From NCBI GenBank assembly GCA_003556225.1, contig PWRN01000022.1, positions 1 through 32,202 of the forward strand: DNA of 32,202 nucleotides, written 5' to 3'. Numbering within the stretch: the first letter of the stretch is position 1; each line of letters starts with the position of its first letter. The stretch is from Syntrophomonadaceae bacterium (GTDB lineage: Bacteria > Bacillota > Dethiobacteria > DTU022 > UBA8154). Of the stretch, positions 7,491-15,999 are shown in pieces. A program made the translations under genes and the position numbers. Below the pieces are notes generated by a model. The model saw nothing but the letters and a program-made list of their open reading frames with translations, was not told the origin of the DNA and did no database searches.

Positions 7491-7533
7491 ATTTTCAACA
7501 TGGCCATCAAACTAAAAAGGTGGATGATCAACA

Positions 7534-8151
7534 TTGAAAAACCTGACTGCACGACAAAGACAGGTATTGGATTTTATCAGTGAAGAAGTGGTGAACAAGA
7601 ACTACCCTCCCTCCGTGCGAGAAATCTGTCAAGCCATGAATTTGAAATCCAGTTCTACCGTGCACGCCCACCTCAAGGCCCTGGAAAAGAAAGGCTATAT
7701 TAAGCGGGATCCCACCAAGCCCCGGGCCCTGGAGATCATGGAAAGCAAGTACCATTCCACCAGGCCCCGTGTCCGCTCCAAGGTCGTGCCCCTGGTGGGT
7801 CAAGTCACGGCGGGCGCCCCCATCCTGGCGGAAGAAAACATTGAAAGCTATCACGTGGTGCCAGAGGAAATGGTCAGGGGCGAACAGGTTTTCCTTTTGA
7901 AAGTCAAGGGAGACAGCATGATCGGTGCAGGCATTCTGGACGGGGATATGGTGCTTGTCAGGCAGCAGCCTGCAGCGGAAAACGGCGAGATCGTCGTTGC
8001 CCTCCTGGAAGATGAGGCCACGGTGAAGCGATTCTACCGGGAAAAGGATCATGTGAAGCTCCAGGCGGAAAATCCTGGCTACTCCCCCATCCTTTCCAGT
8101 GATGTGCGCATCCTCGGCAAAGTGACCGGATTAATCCGCAGCCTGGCATAA
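7534..8151 (+). CDS. lexA: LexA repressor
   Basis: This 205-residue protein is the SOS regulator, a dimeric repressor that cuts itself when stimulated by RecA filaments. The N-terminal winged helix (residues 1-68) includes YPPSVREICQAMNLKSSSTVHAHL, the recognition region. The cleavage site is Ala93-Gly94 (VTAGAP). The catalytic dyad is Ser128 (GDSM) and Lys165 (VKRF), so self-cleavage should be intact. The start is TTG at 7534, placed ten bases after AAAGGTGG. The nearby ATG at 7524 opens a different, short frame. The SOS box in its own promoter indicates autoregulation. It is transcribed alone and ends in a strong terminator. No yneA-like cell-division inhibitor is found beside it, unlike in Bacillus. 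Confidence 0.95.
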   Translation: MKNLTARQRQVLDFISEEVVNKNYPPSVREICQAMNLKSSSTVHAHLKALEKKGYIKRDPTKPRALEIMESKYHSTRPRVRSKVVPLVGQVTAGAPILAEENIESYHVVPEEMVRGEQVFLLKVKGDSMIGAGILDGDMVLVRQQPAAENGEIVVALLEDEATVKRFYREKDHVKLQAENPGYSPILSSDVRILGKVTGLIRSLA

Positions 8152-8184
8152 GAAGAAAGCGGCAAATGTTTTCACAGTGCAAAA

Positions 8185-8227
8185 TTAAAATGACCCGGGG
8201 GTTGCTCAGATCCCCGGGTCATTTTAA
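8185..8227. terminator. Bidirectional terminator between lexA and the Cys-rich gene
   Basis: TTAAAATGACCCGGGG (8185-8200) and its exact inverted copy (8212-8227) form a 16-bp stem with an 11-base loop. The A/T ends supply a short T-run in both directions, so it can serve lexA on + and the small gene on -. Confidence 0.85.
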
Positions 8228-8243
8228 TCAGGCAATATTTTCA

Positions 8244-8519
8244 CTATTTCCCGCCTTGACCGATTCCCGCCTTGATGATGCGGTCTAACCAGTGATTAGT
8301 GTAATTGATGTTTGAACAAGCCCTTGGCGAAGACGCGAGAGCGTTGTAACATTCTTCTGAACAGAAGGAGCGCATATGGCATCCAAGTAATCTCTCCAGT
8401 TTTGGCGTTGGTTCACACAACTGTTCGCCACAGAGGTACTGATTCCTGTAAGCTTCATGGGGATATATCTCTTTTTTGCAGATCGGACAGATTTCCTGGC
8501 AGTAAAGATCTGTATACAT
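8244..8519 (-). CDS. Small cysteine-rich protein, possible zinc ribbon
   Basis: This is a 91-residue protein of unknown function. It has CPIC at residues 11-14, CGEQLC about 20 residues later, then GCHMRSFCSEECY. Paired cysteines of the form CxxC/CxxxC suggest a small zinc-binding fold, perhaps a treble-clef or ribbon, but I do not recognise the family. A perfect AGGAGGTGA precedes the ATG at 8519, so a longer upstream frame is not the real start. The gene is monocistronic between the lexA terminator and the glnA terminator. An AT-rich region upstream (8560-8640) may hold its promoter, but no pair of boxes has ideal spacing. The product could bind nucleic acid or act as a protein-interaction module. 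Neither role is shown by the sequence. Confidence 0.7.
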   Translation of the reverse strand: MYTDLYCQEICPICKKEIYPHEAYRNQYLCGEQLCEPTPKLERLLGCHMRSFCSEECYNALASSPRACSNINYTNHWLDRIIKAGIGQGGK

Positions 8520-8699
8520 GACTTTCACCTCCTGTATATTTTTTGAAACGTTTACGGTGATAAATCGTGGATAAATTGTAAGTAATTTAGTAGTAATAAT
8601 GGGTATTATATGAATTATAATTCTAGCCCTGACAAATGTCAAGGAATATTCAAAAAATACTTTTTTCACAAGGATATTTTCATGATCAAGGAAAAAGAG

Positions 8700-8730
8700 C
8701 ACCCCGGTGTGCATACCCGGGGTGTCTTTT
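8700..8730. terminator. Terminator after glnA
   Basis: CACCCCGG (8700-8707) and CCGGGGTG (8717-8724) form an 8-bp GC-rich stem. On the - strand it is followed by CTCTTTTTCC, so it ends the glnA transcript. A T-run also follows on +. Confidence 0.85.
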
Positions 8731-8793
8731 TCATACAATATGAACGTTATGAACGTTTATCTACCAATCCCTCAGCAATCTGTTTTGTCCTAT

Positions 8794-10125
8794 CTAGAAG
8801 ACTTTCAAATACTGCTGCAACTCCCACGCATGAACCCGGCTGCGGTAATTGTTCCACTCGATGGTCTTCGCCTCGTAGAAGCGATTGAAGATATGTTCAC
8901 CGAGGATTTCCTTGATCAGGGGATCCTTGCGCATTTCTTTTAAGGCCATTCCCAGGTTGATCGGCAGGATGTCGATCCCTTTTTCCAGGCGCTCCTGTTC
9001 CGTCAGCTCATAGATGTTGAAATCTACCGGATCAGGCGGCTTGATCTGCTTTTCCACACCGTCAATCCCTGCCCTGAGCATCACGGCCATGGCCAGGTAT
9101 GGGTTGCAGGATGGGTCAGGAGACCGTAGTTCGACCCGGGTGCCGATTCCTCTCCTGGCGGGGATGCGGATCAAGGGGCTGCGGTTCCGTTCCGACCAGG
9201 CGTTGTAGACAGGTGCTTCGTAGCCTGGCACCAGCCGTTTGTAGGAATTTACGATGGGGTTCGTGATGGCCGTAAAGCCCTTCACGTGTTCCATTAACCC
9301 GCCGATAAAATAGCGGGCTCTTTCGCTCAGCTGGTTCGGAGCATCAGGGTTGAAAAAAATGTTTTCCCCCTCCTGGAACAAGGAGAGGTGGGTATGCATC
9401 CCGGAGCCGTTAATGCCGTAGACCGGTTTGGGCATAAAGGTAGCGTGCAGGTTATGCGCCATGGCGATGGTCCTGACTACGAACCGGAAGGTCGCGATGT
9501 TGTCCGCCGTCGTCAGGGCATCGGCGTACTTGAAGGAGATTTCATGCTGCCCCGGGGCCACCTCGTGATGGGAAGTTTCAATTTCAAAACCCATCTGCTG
9601 CAAATTGATCACGATATCTCTCCTGGCATTCTCGCCCTTATCCACCGGGGTTAGATCGAAATAGCCTCCCTGGTCATGAGATTCCGTGGTCGGCTCGCCG
9701 CGCTCGTCTTTCAGAAACAAGAAAAATTCCAGCTCGGGGCCCGCATACATGGTAAGGCCCAGATCGGCGGCCTTCCGAATATTTCGCTGCAGGGTGTAGC
9801 GCGGGCACCCTTCAAAGGGGGTGTCGTCCGGGTTGTAGACATCGCAGATCAACCGGGCTGTGGCCCCCTCTCCCCTACGCCAGGGAAAGACACAGAAGCT
9901 GTTGGGATCGGGCTTCAAGTGCATGTCCGATTCTTCGATACGCACAAACCCTTCAATGGATGAACCATCAAAAGCCAGTTCTCCTTCCAGGGCTTTTTGC
10001 AGCTGCGGCACGGGAATGGCGACATTTTTCGTCACACCGAGGATATCGGAAAACTGCAGTCGAATGAAAGCAATTTTCAGATCACGGGCAAAATGTAGAA
10101 TATCATCGTGGGTATACTGATTCAT
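8794..10125 (-). CDS. glnA: Glutamine synthetase, type I (alpha-like)
   Basis: This 443-residue enzyme makes glutamine from glutamate, ammonia and ATP as a dodecamer. Visible motifs are FDGSSIEGFVRIEESDM (residues 52-68) with the arginine used for feedback inhibition in Gram-positive enzymes, the metal-binding MYAGPELEFFLF, NGSGMHTHLSL, and the NRSPLIRIP ATP/glutamate region. The length and lack of the inserts and adenylylation tyrosine segment of proteobacterial enzymes place it in the GSI-alpha group. The C-terminal segment (RVHAWELQQYL) corresponds to the part of B. subtilis GlnA involved in feedback control and in regulator contact. GGAGGG precedes the ATG at 10125. It has its own promoter with an inverted repeat, and no glnR gene is adjacent. 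Confidence 0.95.
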   Translation of the reverse strand: MNQYTHDDILHFARDLKIAFIRLQFSDILGVTKNVAIPVPQLQKALEGELAFDGSSIEGFVRIEESDMHLKPDPNSFCVFPWRRGEGATARLICDVYNPDDTPFEGCPRYTLQRNIRKAADLGLTMYAGPELEFFLFLKDERGEPTTESHDQGGYFDLTPVDKGENARRDIVINLQQMGFEIETSHHEVAPGQHEISFKYADALTTADNIATFRFVVRTIAMAHNLHATFMPKPVYGINGSGMHTHLSLFQEGENIFFNPDAPNQLSERARYFIGGLMEHVKGFTAITNPIVNSYKRLVPGYEAPVYNAWSERNRSPLIRIPARRGIGTRVELRSPDPSCNPYLAMAVMLRAGIDGVEKQIKPPDPVDFNIYELTEQERLEKGIDILPINLGMALKEMRKDPLIKEILGEHIFNRFYEAKTIEWNNYRSRVHAWELQQYLKVF

Positions 10126-10157
10126 CGATCATCCCTCCAAGTAGTTCAAACTGCTCT

Positions 10158-10187
10158 ATTATAACACCCGGCGAATACGGGTGTCCA
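10158..10187 (-). promoter_or_regulatory. glnA promoter with inverted repeat filling the spacer
   Basis: On the - strand TGGACA (10182-10187) and a perfect TATAAT (10158-10163) are 18 bases apart. The spacer is almost entirely a 7-bp inverted repeat, ACACCCG-N7-CGGGTGT (10164-10184), which touches the -35 box. It may be an operator. It does not match the GlnR/TnrA consensus TGTNA-N7-TNACA that I know. It lacks a T-run, so it is unlikely to be a terminator for the upstream gene. Confidence 0.65.
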
Positions 10188-10252
10188 TGCATACCTATTA
10201 TTTTGCGGAGCGAAACAAAAACTTATGCCCCGGCAAGCTCGATCACCCGGTA

Positions 10253-11545
10253 CTATTTTCCCAGGATGGTTCTGAGCAGGGAAGCCAACCCGAGCATCAC
10301 GTGTTCATAGGAAAGGCCGCCTTGCAGGTAAAGCACGTAGGGTTGGCGCACGGGAGCGTCAGCGGTAAATTCCCCCGATGCCCCCTGGACAAAAGTGCCC
10401 GCCGCCATGTAGATGGGATCGGCGTAACCTGCTGTTTTGCCCGCTTGCGGTGTGAGGTGGGAGTTAATCGGGGAAAAGTGCTGGACAGCCCGGCATAACC
10501 GCTGCAGCTCTGCCTCGTTTTTCAGGAATACAGTCTGGATCAGATCCCCCCGGGGGTCTGCCGGTCCGGGGTCCACCCGGTAACCCGCTTGCCGCAGGGC
10601 GGCGGCAAGGGTCACGGCACCCTTTAAGGCCTCTCCCACCAGGTGAGGGGCCATAAACAAGCCCTGGTAGTAAAGCCTTTTCCCCGAGACAAATGCCCCC
10701 AGTTCTTTGCCGAGACCGGGAGCCGTCATGGCTTCGCCAGCTTGCAGAACCAGCTCGCTCTTCCCGACAATATATCCACCGGTCGGCGCCAGGCCGCCTC
10801 CCGGGTTTTTGATCAAGGAACCGGCGATCAGATCGGCCCCGACTTCCAGGGGTTCTTTTGTTTCTACGAACTCACCGTAGCAGTTGTCGATAAAAATAGA
10901 GACCCGGGGGTTACAGCGGCGCACCCGCTGGATGATCTCCTGTAATTCGGCGATCGTCAGGCTGCGCCTGGCTGCGTCATATCCCCTGGAACGCTGGATA
11001 AAAACGGTCCGGGTAGGACTATCCAGGATGGCATGCAAGGCGGCGGGCGCCAGGGAATAGAACTCCGGCGTGTCCAGTGCGGCAAACTCAATGCCCCAGG
11101 CCCGTAGGCCGGACGGGTCTCCCCCCGATTCCTGCCCCTCCTGTCCCTCGCCCCAAACGGCCCTGGCAAGGGTGTCATAGGGTTTGCCCGTCACGGAAAT
11201 GACCCGGTCTCCGGGCTTTAACAGTCCTTTCAAGCACGCGTACAGCGTATGGGTGCCGGAAACAAAATGAGGCCTGACAATGGCCTCCTCCCCCTGGAAA
11301 ATCCGGCAAAAAAGGGCTTCCAGTTTTTCCCTACCGTGGTCGTGGTAGCCGTAACCTTCATTCGAGTAAAAACAATCCTCTGAAATGTTTTCCGCTTGAA
11401 AGGCCGCCAGGACCTTGGCCTGGTTGTACAGGGTACGAGCGGCAATGGAGCGGTGCACTTCCATAACCTGCTTTTCTGCCTCCGAAATCATGCCGGCAAT
11501 GTCTTCGTCCACCTTGAGGAGAGACCACCATTGATCACGCAACAC
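10253..11545 (-). CDS. Methionine gamma-lyase family (aluminum resistance) PLP protein
   Basis: This PLP-dependent enzyme of the Cys/Met-metabolism fold belongs to the group annotated as aluminum resistance protein or YnbB, commonly found next to hflX and glnA in Firmicutes. The PLP lysine lies in GSLIKNPGGG. Upstream are SGTHTLY, where the phosphate is bound, and FIDNCYGEF, with the aspartate that contacts the pyridine ring. From the GTG at 11545 it has 430 residues, the usual family length. The GTG follows AGAAGGA by seven bases, just after the hflX stop at 11550. Frames reaching further upstream overlap hflX and are unlikely. The true substrate of this family is not well established, so lyase activity on methionine or cystathionine is a family label only. 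Confidence 0.85.
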   Translation of the reverse strand: MLRDQWWSLLKVDEDIAGMISEAEKQVMEVHRSIAARTLYNQAKVLAAFQAENISEDCFYSNEGYGYHDHGREKLEALFCRIFQGEEAIVRPHFVSGTHTLYACLKGLLKPGDRVISVTGKPYDTLARAVWGEGQEGQESGGDPSGLRAWGIEFAALDTPEFYSLAPAALHAILDSPTRTVFIQRSRGYDAARRSLTIAELQEIIQRVRRCNPRVSIFIDNCYGEFVETKEPLEVGADLIAGSLIKNPGGGLAPTGGYIVGKSELVLQAGEAMTAPGLGKELGAFVSGKRLYYQGLFMAPHLVGEALKGAVTLAAALRQAGYRVDPGPADPRGDLIQTVFLKNEAELQRLCRAVQHFSPINSHLTPQAGKTAGYADPIYMAAGTFVQGASGEFTADAPVRQPYVLYLQGGLSYEHVMLGLASLLRTILGK

Positions 11546-11549
11546 CGTT

Positions 11550-12839
11550 TCATCCTTCTTGGTTTTTTGGGGCCGGGGATTCAGCGTAGGGTTCAAACTC
11601 CTTGCAGTAAGGTGCTTCAATATCCGCTTCGACGCGGACACCGTTAGGTTCATAATCGATCTTGAGAATTTTCCCCTTCTCATAAAGGTGATGGATACCC
11701 GGCCACTTCTCGTACGGGATACAGATATTCATCCGGACGGCGCCGTGCTGCAGCGCTCCTTCAATTTTACTCCACAGATCGGTAAATCCCTCCCCGGTCA
11801 GCGCTGATAAAAAGACACAATCCGGGTATTCCCGCGGCAACATCCTTCGATAGTAAGCCAAATCTTGTTCCAGCAGGATATCAATTTTGTTAAAGATCAA
11901 GATTTCGTTCTTTTCATCCAGGCCGATTTTGCCCAGCACGTCGTTGACGGCCTCGATGCGCTTCTCGAATGCGGTATCGCCCAGGTCTACCACGTGTAGC
12001 AGCAGGTCGGCTTCGGTGATTTCTTCCAGCGTGGCCTGGAAGGCATCGACCAGCTGGGGCGGTAAATTATCGATAAATCCGACAGTATCGGTTAAAAGGA
12101 TGCTTTTATGCGGGTAAAACGGCATCTGTTTAACGGTTGGGTCCAGGGTGGCGAAGAGCTTATTTTCAGTATAGACTTGGGCGCCGGTTAAGGCGTTCAG
12201 CAGGGTTGATTTGCCGGCATTGGTGTAGCCGACCAGGGCTACCAGGGTATGACCCCGCGCTTTGCGCTGGTCGCGGTGCAAATGCCGGTGTTTACGAATT
12301 TGCGAAATTTGTTTTTTCAGGACGGCGATTCGCTTGTTGATCGTCCTGCGGTCAACCTCCAGCTGTGTTTCCCCCGGTCCCCGGGTGCCTATGCCTCCGC
12401 CGAGTCTCGACAGGTGGGACCGCCTGCCCGTGAGGCGTGGCAGCATGTAACTGAGCTGCGCCAGCTCCACCTGAAGTTTTCCTTCCCTGGACAGGGCACG
12501 CCGGGCAAAAATGTCCAGGATCAGTGCCGTGCGATCGACGATTTTTACGCCTTCTCCCAGGGAATTTTCCAGGTTTCTCACCTGGGTAGGAGAAAGCTCG
12601 TGATTAAACACGATCAACAAGGAACCGGTTTCTTCGAGCAAAACTTTTATTTCCTCTATCTTGCCCTTGCCGATAAAAAAAGCGGGATCCGGCCTGTCTT
12701 TTTTTTGTTCAACGCGAGCAATCACTTTCCCCCCCGCCGTTTCCACTAAAAGCTCCAGCTCCGTCAGGGAATAGGGGGTGCCGTTCCGTGTATCCAGGCT
12801 GACCAAGACGGCCGGTTCTGCGTTACCGTTTATAATCAA
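11550..12839 (-). CDS. hflX: Ribosome-associated GTPase HflX
   Basis: This 429-residue GTPase binds the 50S subunit and helps split or rescue stalled ribosomes under stress. The N-terminal HflX domain includes the glycine-rich LGGGIGTRGPGETQLE at residues 146-161, a family signature. A helical linker follows. The G domain has G1 GYTNAGKST (204-212), G3 DTVGF (251-255) and G4 NKID (317-320). The start is TTG at 12839, the only suitable codon near the conserved AVLVSLD. Its ribosome site AAAGAGGTG is close to it. The stop lies five bases from the GTG of the PLP lyase gene. Hfq is encoded immediately upstream, an arrangement also known from enterobacteria. An 85-bp AT-rich gap before it (12840-12924) could hold an internal promoter, but I see no strong one. 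Confidence 0.95.
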   Translation of the reverse strand: MIINGNAEPAVLVSLDTRNGTPYSLTELELLVETAGGKVIARVEQKKDRPDPAFFIGKGKIEEIKVLLEETGSLLIVFNHELSPTQVRNLENSLGEGVKIVDRTALILDIFARRALSREGKLQVELAQLSYMLPRLTGRRSHLSRLGGGIGTRGPGETQLEVDRRTINKRIAVLKKQISQIRKHRHLHRDQRKARGHTLVALVGYTNAGKSTLLNALTGAQVYTENKLFATLDPTVKQMPFYPHKSILLTDTVGFIDNLPPQLVDAFQATLEEITEADLLLHVVDLGDTAFEKRIEAVNDVLGKIGLDEKNEILIFNKIDILLEQDLAYYRRMLPREYPDCVFLSALTGEGFTDLWSKIEGALQHGAVRMNICIPYEKWPGIHHLYEKGKILKIDYEPNGVRVEADIEAPYCKEFEPYAESPAPKNQEG

Positions 12840-12924
12840 AACACCTCTTTATGATCATTATCGACTTTTGATCGGATTAAAAGAGAAATATATAATACCG
12901 GTAATACTCATATTCAGCGCAAAG

Positions 12925-13182
12925 CTATGCTGGAGCCTGCTGCCGCTCTTCCTGGGGAACCAGGGCGATGGAAATGTTTCGGAAGGGGATTACCGTGGAT
13001 ACAGCATGCTTGTAGACAAGCTGCTGTTTTCCATCAACATCCAGGAGGATTGTAAAGTTATCAAAGCTCCGGATGGTCCCTTTAATCTGGTAGCCGTTCA
13101 CTAAAAAAATCGTTGCCAGCAAATTTTCTTTGCGAATTTGGTTGAGAAAATTGTCCTGTAAATTAAAGCTTCCTTTCGACAT
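12925..13182 (-). CDS. hfq: RNA chaperone Hfq
   Basis: This 85-residue Sm-like protein forms a hexameric ring that binds A- and U-rich RNA. The Sm1 motif covers [12 protein letters not shown] to the beta strands ending FTILLD. The Sm2 motif is YKHAVSTV, the Gram-positive equivalent of the E. coli YKHAIST. The ring-forming segment [15 protein letters not shown] is intact. A strong AAAAGGAGG lies before the ATG at 13182. It sits 49 bp after miaA in the common mutS-mutL-miaA-hfq-hflX order. Confidence 0.95.
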   Translation of the reverse strand: MSKGSFNLQDNFLNQIRKENLLATIFLVNGYQIKGTIRSFDNFTILLDVDGKQQLVYKHAVSTVIPFRNISIALVPQEERQQAPA

Positions 13183-13231
13183 CTCTCTCCGCCTCCTTTT
13201 CTTTGTCTTTTTTACAATTCGGGATGGAGCA

Positions 13232-14194
13232 TTATAATCCTTCTACATTCGTAGATATTGCGTGCAAAACCGGTTCCAGCGATTGGTCGGGCCTGACCTC
13301 GTACCACTGGATCCGGGGTTCTGCCCGGAACCAGGTCAGCTGTCTCTTGGCATATTTTCGCGTATCCTGTTTAAAAGAGGAGATAGCCTCGTCCCAGGTC
13401 CATGTTCCCTGTAGATACTGGACCAGGTGCCTGTACCCCAGGGACTGCAGCGATTTTAACCGGGGACTGTATCCCCCGTCTAAGAGCCCCCGCACTTCGT
13501 CCAGGAGCCCCGCGTCCAGCATGGCATCGATTCTCTGTTCAATTCTTGCGTAGAGCATCAGCCGGGGGAGGTAGAGACCCGCAAAATGGACACGGTAAGG
13601 GCTCTGCGTTTTCCGGGTGAGATCCCACTGCCGGGAAATCGGTTCCCCGGTGACCTGGAAGTATTCCAGCGCCCGGATGATTCTCCGTGCGTCGTTGGGA
13701 TGGATGCGTTCCGCAGCCTCGGGATCAATTTTCTTAAGTTGTTGGAAAAGATGTGCCAGGCCTTTCTCCTGGCCCTCTTCCTGCAACTCTTTTCGAAGCA
13801 GGGGGTCCGCTTCTGCCCTGGAAAAGGAAAACTGTTCCAGGACTGCCTTGATGTACAGCCCGGTTCCCCCAGCAAGGATGGGCAGCTTTCCCCGGGCAAA
13901 CACGTCACGGATAGTTTCCTGGGCTAATTCCTGGTAGTTGTAGACGGTGAAGCGTTCTGCGGGGTCCACGATGTCGATCAGGTGGTGCGAAATCCCCTCC
14001 CGTTCCGCTGGCGTGGGCTTGGCTGTTCCGATATCCAGATAGCGGTAGACCTGCATCGAATCGGCTGAAATGATTTCTCCCTGCAGCCGGTGGCCCAACC
14101 GCACGGCCAGAGCGGTTTTTCCCACGGCGGTAGGACCGGCTACCACCAGGAGAGGAATGTTCTTTTCCGGTTCTTGCGCACGATCCTGCTGCAT
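13232..14194 (-). CDS. miaA: tRNA dimethylallyltransferase MiaA
   Basis: This 320-residue enzyme adds a dimethylallyl group to N6 of A37 in tRNAs that read UNN codons, giving i6A. The P-loop is [13 protein letters not shown] near residue 20. [16 protein letters not shown] and [11 protein letters not shown] are the conserved family blocks, and the C-terminal tRNA-binding part has [17 protein letters not shown]. The ATG at 14194 shares one base with the mutL stop codon (TGATG), with GGAG six bases upstream. This indicates translational coupling. A TTG just before it at 14197 is less likely. MiaB, the next enzyme acting on the same base, is encoded at 19906-21255. Confidence 0.95.
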   Translation of the reverse strand: MQQDRAQEPEKNIPLLVVAGPTAVGKTALAVRLGHRLQGEIISADSMQVYRYLDIGTAKPTPAEREGISHHLIDIVDPAERFTVYNYQELAQETIRDVFARGKLPILAGGTGLYIKAVLEQFSFSRAEADPLLRKELQEEGQEKGLAHLFQQLKKIDPEAAERIHPNDARRIIRALEYFQVTGEPISRQWDLTRKTQSPYRVHFAGLYLPRLMLYARIEQRIDAMLDAGLLDEVRGLLDGGYSPRLKSLQSLGYRHLVQYLQGTWTWDEAISSFKQDTRKYAKRQLTWFRAEPRIQWYEVRPDQSLEPVLHAISTNVEGL

Positions 14195-15996
14195 CAACTT
14201 CTCCTCTTGAACTGTTTTTCAATCTCCTTTTCTTCCAGCTGAAAAACCACGGGTCGGCCGTGGGGACAGTAAAAAGGCTGCTGACACGCTTTCAGCTGTT
14301 GCAGCAGCGATTCCATTTCCTCCCGGGAAAGCTTCTGCCGGGCTTTCACCGAGCCTTTACAGGAAATTTGGGTCAGCAGGGCGTTCTGGATGGCCTGGAG
14401 ATCGTTTGCGGGTCCACGGGTAACCGCCTCCAGGATATCCTGCAGCAATTCCCCGGTTACCCGGTCCCGGATGAACACGGGCACGGTGCGAATGATGAAG
14501 GTGCGGTCGCCAAACTGCTCCAGCTCCAGGCCCAACTCGGCGAACAGGTCCATGGCGGCTGCAACATTTTCTACGATGGCGGGCGAGAGTTCAACTGCCT
14601 GGGGGATGATCTGCTGCTTCAACTGCTCCCTATGCCCCGTTTGCTCCATTTGTTCCCAGATGATCCGTTCATGGGCGGCGTGTTGGTCGATAAATAGCAG
14701 GCGATTTTCCTGCTGGATTAAAATATAGGTATGGAAAAGCTGTCCCAACAGAAGATCGTAATCGAAAAAACCCGGGGCTTTGCTTACTTGATCAGGTGAT
14801 GCTAAAACCGGAGAAACCCGTTCATAAGGGACAAGCTGATCCAAAACCGTTGCATTAGGATCCGGCCTTGTTTCCATTAGTGAAAAATGCTGCTGTTCAT
14901 TAATACTGGGCACTGCTTCCTCTGTTCTTCCTGCTTCTCCTGCTTCCTTGTCTTCCCCTGCGTTCTGCTCCGCGGGTTGACCGGGGAGTTCATACGGGCG
15001 CCGGGAAGAAAACCCTTCTTGCAGCGCTTTGCGTAAAAAAGACCGTACGGCATTCCCACGGTGGAAGCGGATCTCGGTTTTCGTCGGGTGGACGTTGACA
15101 TCAATTTCCCCGGGGGGCAGGGACAAAAATAAAAAGGCCATGGGAAAACGCCTGGAGGTCACCACCCGGGAAAAAGCCAGGTCCAATTCTTCTCCCATGA
15201 GCCGGCTCTGCACGTAGCGGCGGTTCACAAAGAACAGCTGGTAGTTCCGGTTGTTCCGTGAAAATTTGGGTTGACTGATAAAGCCCTGGAGCCGGCAGGC
15301 GCCGGGGGTGTCCTGGGCCGCGTCGTCCAGCGAGACCAGTTGGCTGCCCAGCTCTTGCCCGTAAATGGATAAAATGGCGTTGAAGATATCCCCATCCCCG
15401 GGAGTGTGCAGCACGGGTTGTCGATTTCTTTCCAGGGAAAAGGCCACGTCCGGCCTGGAAAGGGCCAGGTTTTGCACGATTTTCGTGAGGCGGGCTGTTT
15501 CTGCAGTCACGCTTTTTAAAAATTTTTTTCGCACCGGGGTATTAAAAAAAAGTTCTTTGATCGTTACCCGGGTTCCCGGGGGCAAACCCTGTTCCTGGAA
15601 ATCGGTCTCCCGGCCTCCTTCGATCACGATCTGGTTTCCCACCTCTTCGTCCGGGTGTTTCGTGCTGAGGGTAAGCCGGGAGACCGAGGCAATACTCGGC
15701 AGCGCCTCGCCTCGAAAACCCAGGGACGTGATAGTTTCCAAGTCTTCGATCCGGCTGATTTTACTGGTCGCATGGCGCTGCAAAGCTAAGCGAAGATCCG
15801 CCTTCAGGATACCGCAACCATCATCTGTCACAGATATCTCTTCCAACCCGCCGCTCTTGACGGCAATCTTGATGCGCCGGGCTCCTGCATCCAGCGCGTT
15901 CTCAACCAGCTCCTTGACCACAGAAGCCGGGTTTTCCACGACTTCCCCGGCGGCAATTTGATTGGCAGTCCGTGAGTCCAGTTTATGTATGGGCAT
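14194..15996 (-). CDS. mutL: DNA mismatch repair protein MutL
   Basis: This 600-residue protein links MutS mismatch recognition to strand incision. The N-terminal GHKL ATPase has ELVENALDAGA, DDGCGI and GFRGEALPSI, then the conserved TRVTIKELFFNTPVRKKFL. A variable, charged, low-complexity linker occupies about residues 335-400. The C-terminal domain keeps the metal-dependent nicking motif DQHAAHERIIWE, together with SCKGSVKA and CPHGRP. It is therefore of the nicking-endonuclease type found in bacteria that lack MutH. The ATG at 15996 comes four bases after the mutS stop, with AAAGGA inside the end of mutS. Confidence 0.95.
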   Translation of the reverse strand: MPIHKLDSRTANQIAAGEVVENPASVVKELVENALDAGARRIKIAVKSGGLEEISVTDDGCGILKADLRLALQRHATSKISRIEDLETITSLGFRGEALPSIASVSRLTLSTKHPDEEVGNQIVIEGGRETDFQEQGLPPGTRVTIKELFFNTPVRKKFLKSVTAETARLTKIVQNLALSRPDVAFSLERNRQPVLHTPGDGDIFNAILSIYGQELGSQLVSLDDAAQDTPGACRLQGFISQPKFSRNNRNYQLFFVNRRYVQSRLMGEELDLAFSRVVTSRRFPMAFLFLSLPPGEIDVNVHPTKTEIRFHRGNAVRSFLRKALQEGFSSRRPYELPGQPAEQNAGEDKEAGEAGRTEEAVPSINEQQHFSLMETRPDPNATVLDQLVPYERVSPVLASPDQVSKAPGFFDYDLLLGQLFHTYILIQQENRLLFIDQHAAHERIIWEQMEQTGHREQLKQQIIPQAVELSPAIVENVAAAMDLFAELGLELEQFGDRTFIIRTVPVFIRDRVTGELLQDILEAVTRGPANDLQAIQNALLTQISCKGSVKARQKLSREEMESLLQQLKACQQPFYCPHGRPVVFQLEEKEIEKQFKRRS

Positions 15997-15999
15997 CGC

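Noticed and set aside
8520-8738. N-terminal extension of the cysteine-rich protein to 8738
   Set aside because: The extension crosses the glnA terminator hairpin, and a perfect AGGAGGTGA marks the internal ATG at 8519.
10164-10184. Inverted repeat upstream of glnA read as a terminator
   Set aside because: No T-run follows on either strand, and it lies between good -35 and -10 boxes.
15365-15961. Open frame of 198 codons on + within mutL
   Set aside because: It is antisense to the conserved ATPase domain of mutL and rich in Ser, Arg and Pro, as reverse-strand frames usually are.
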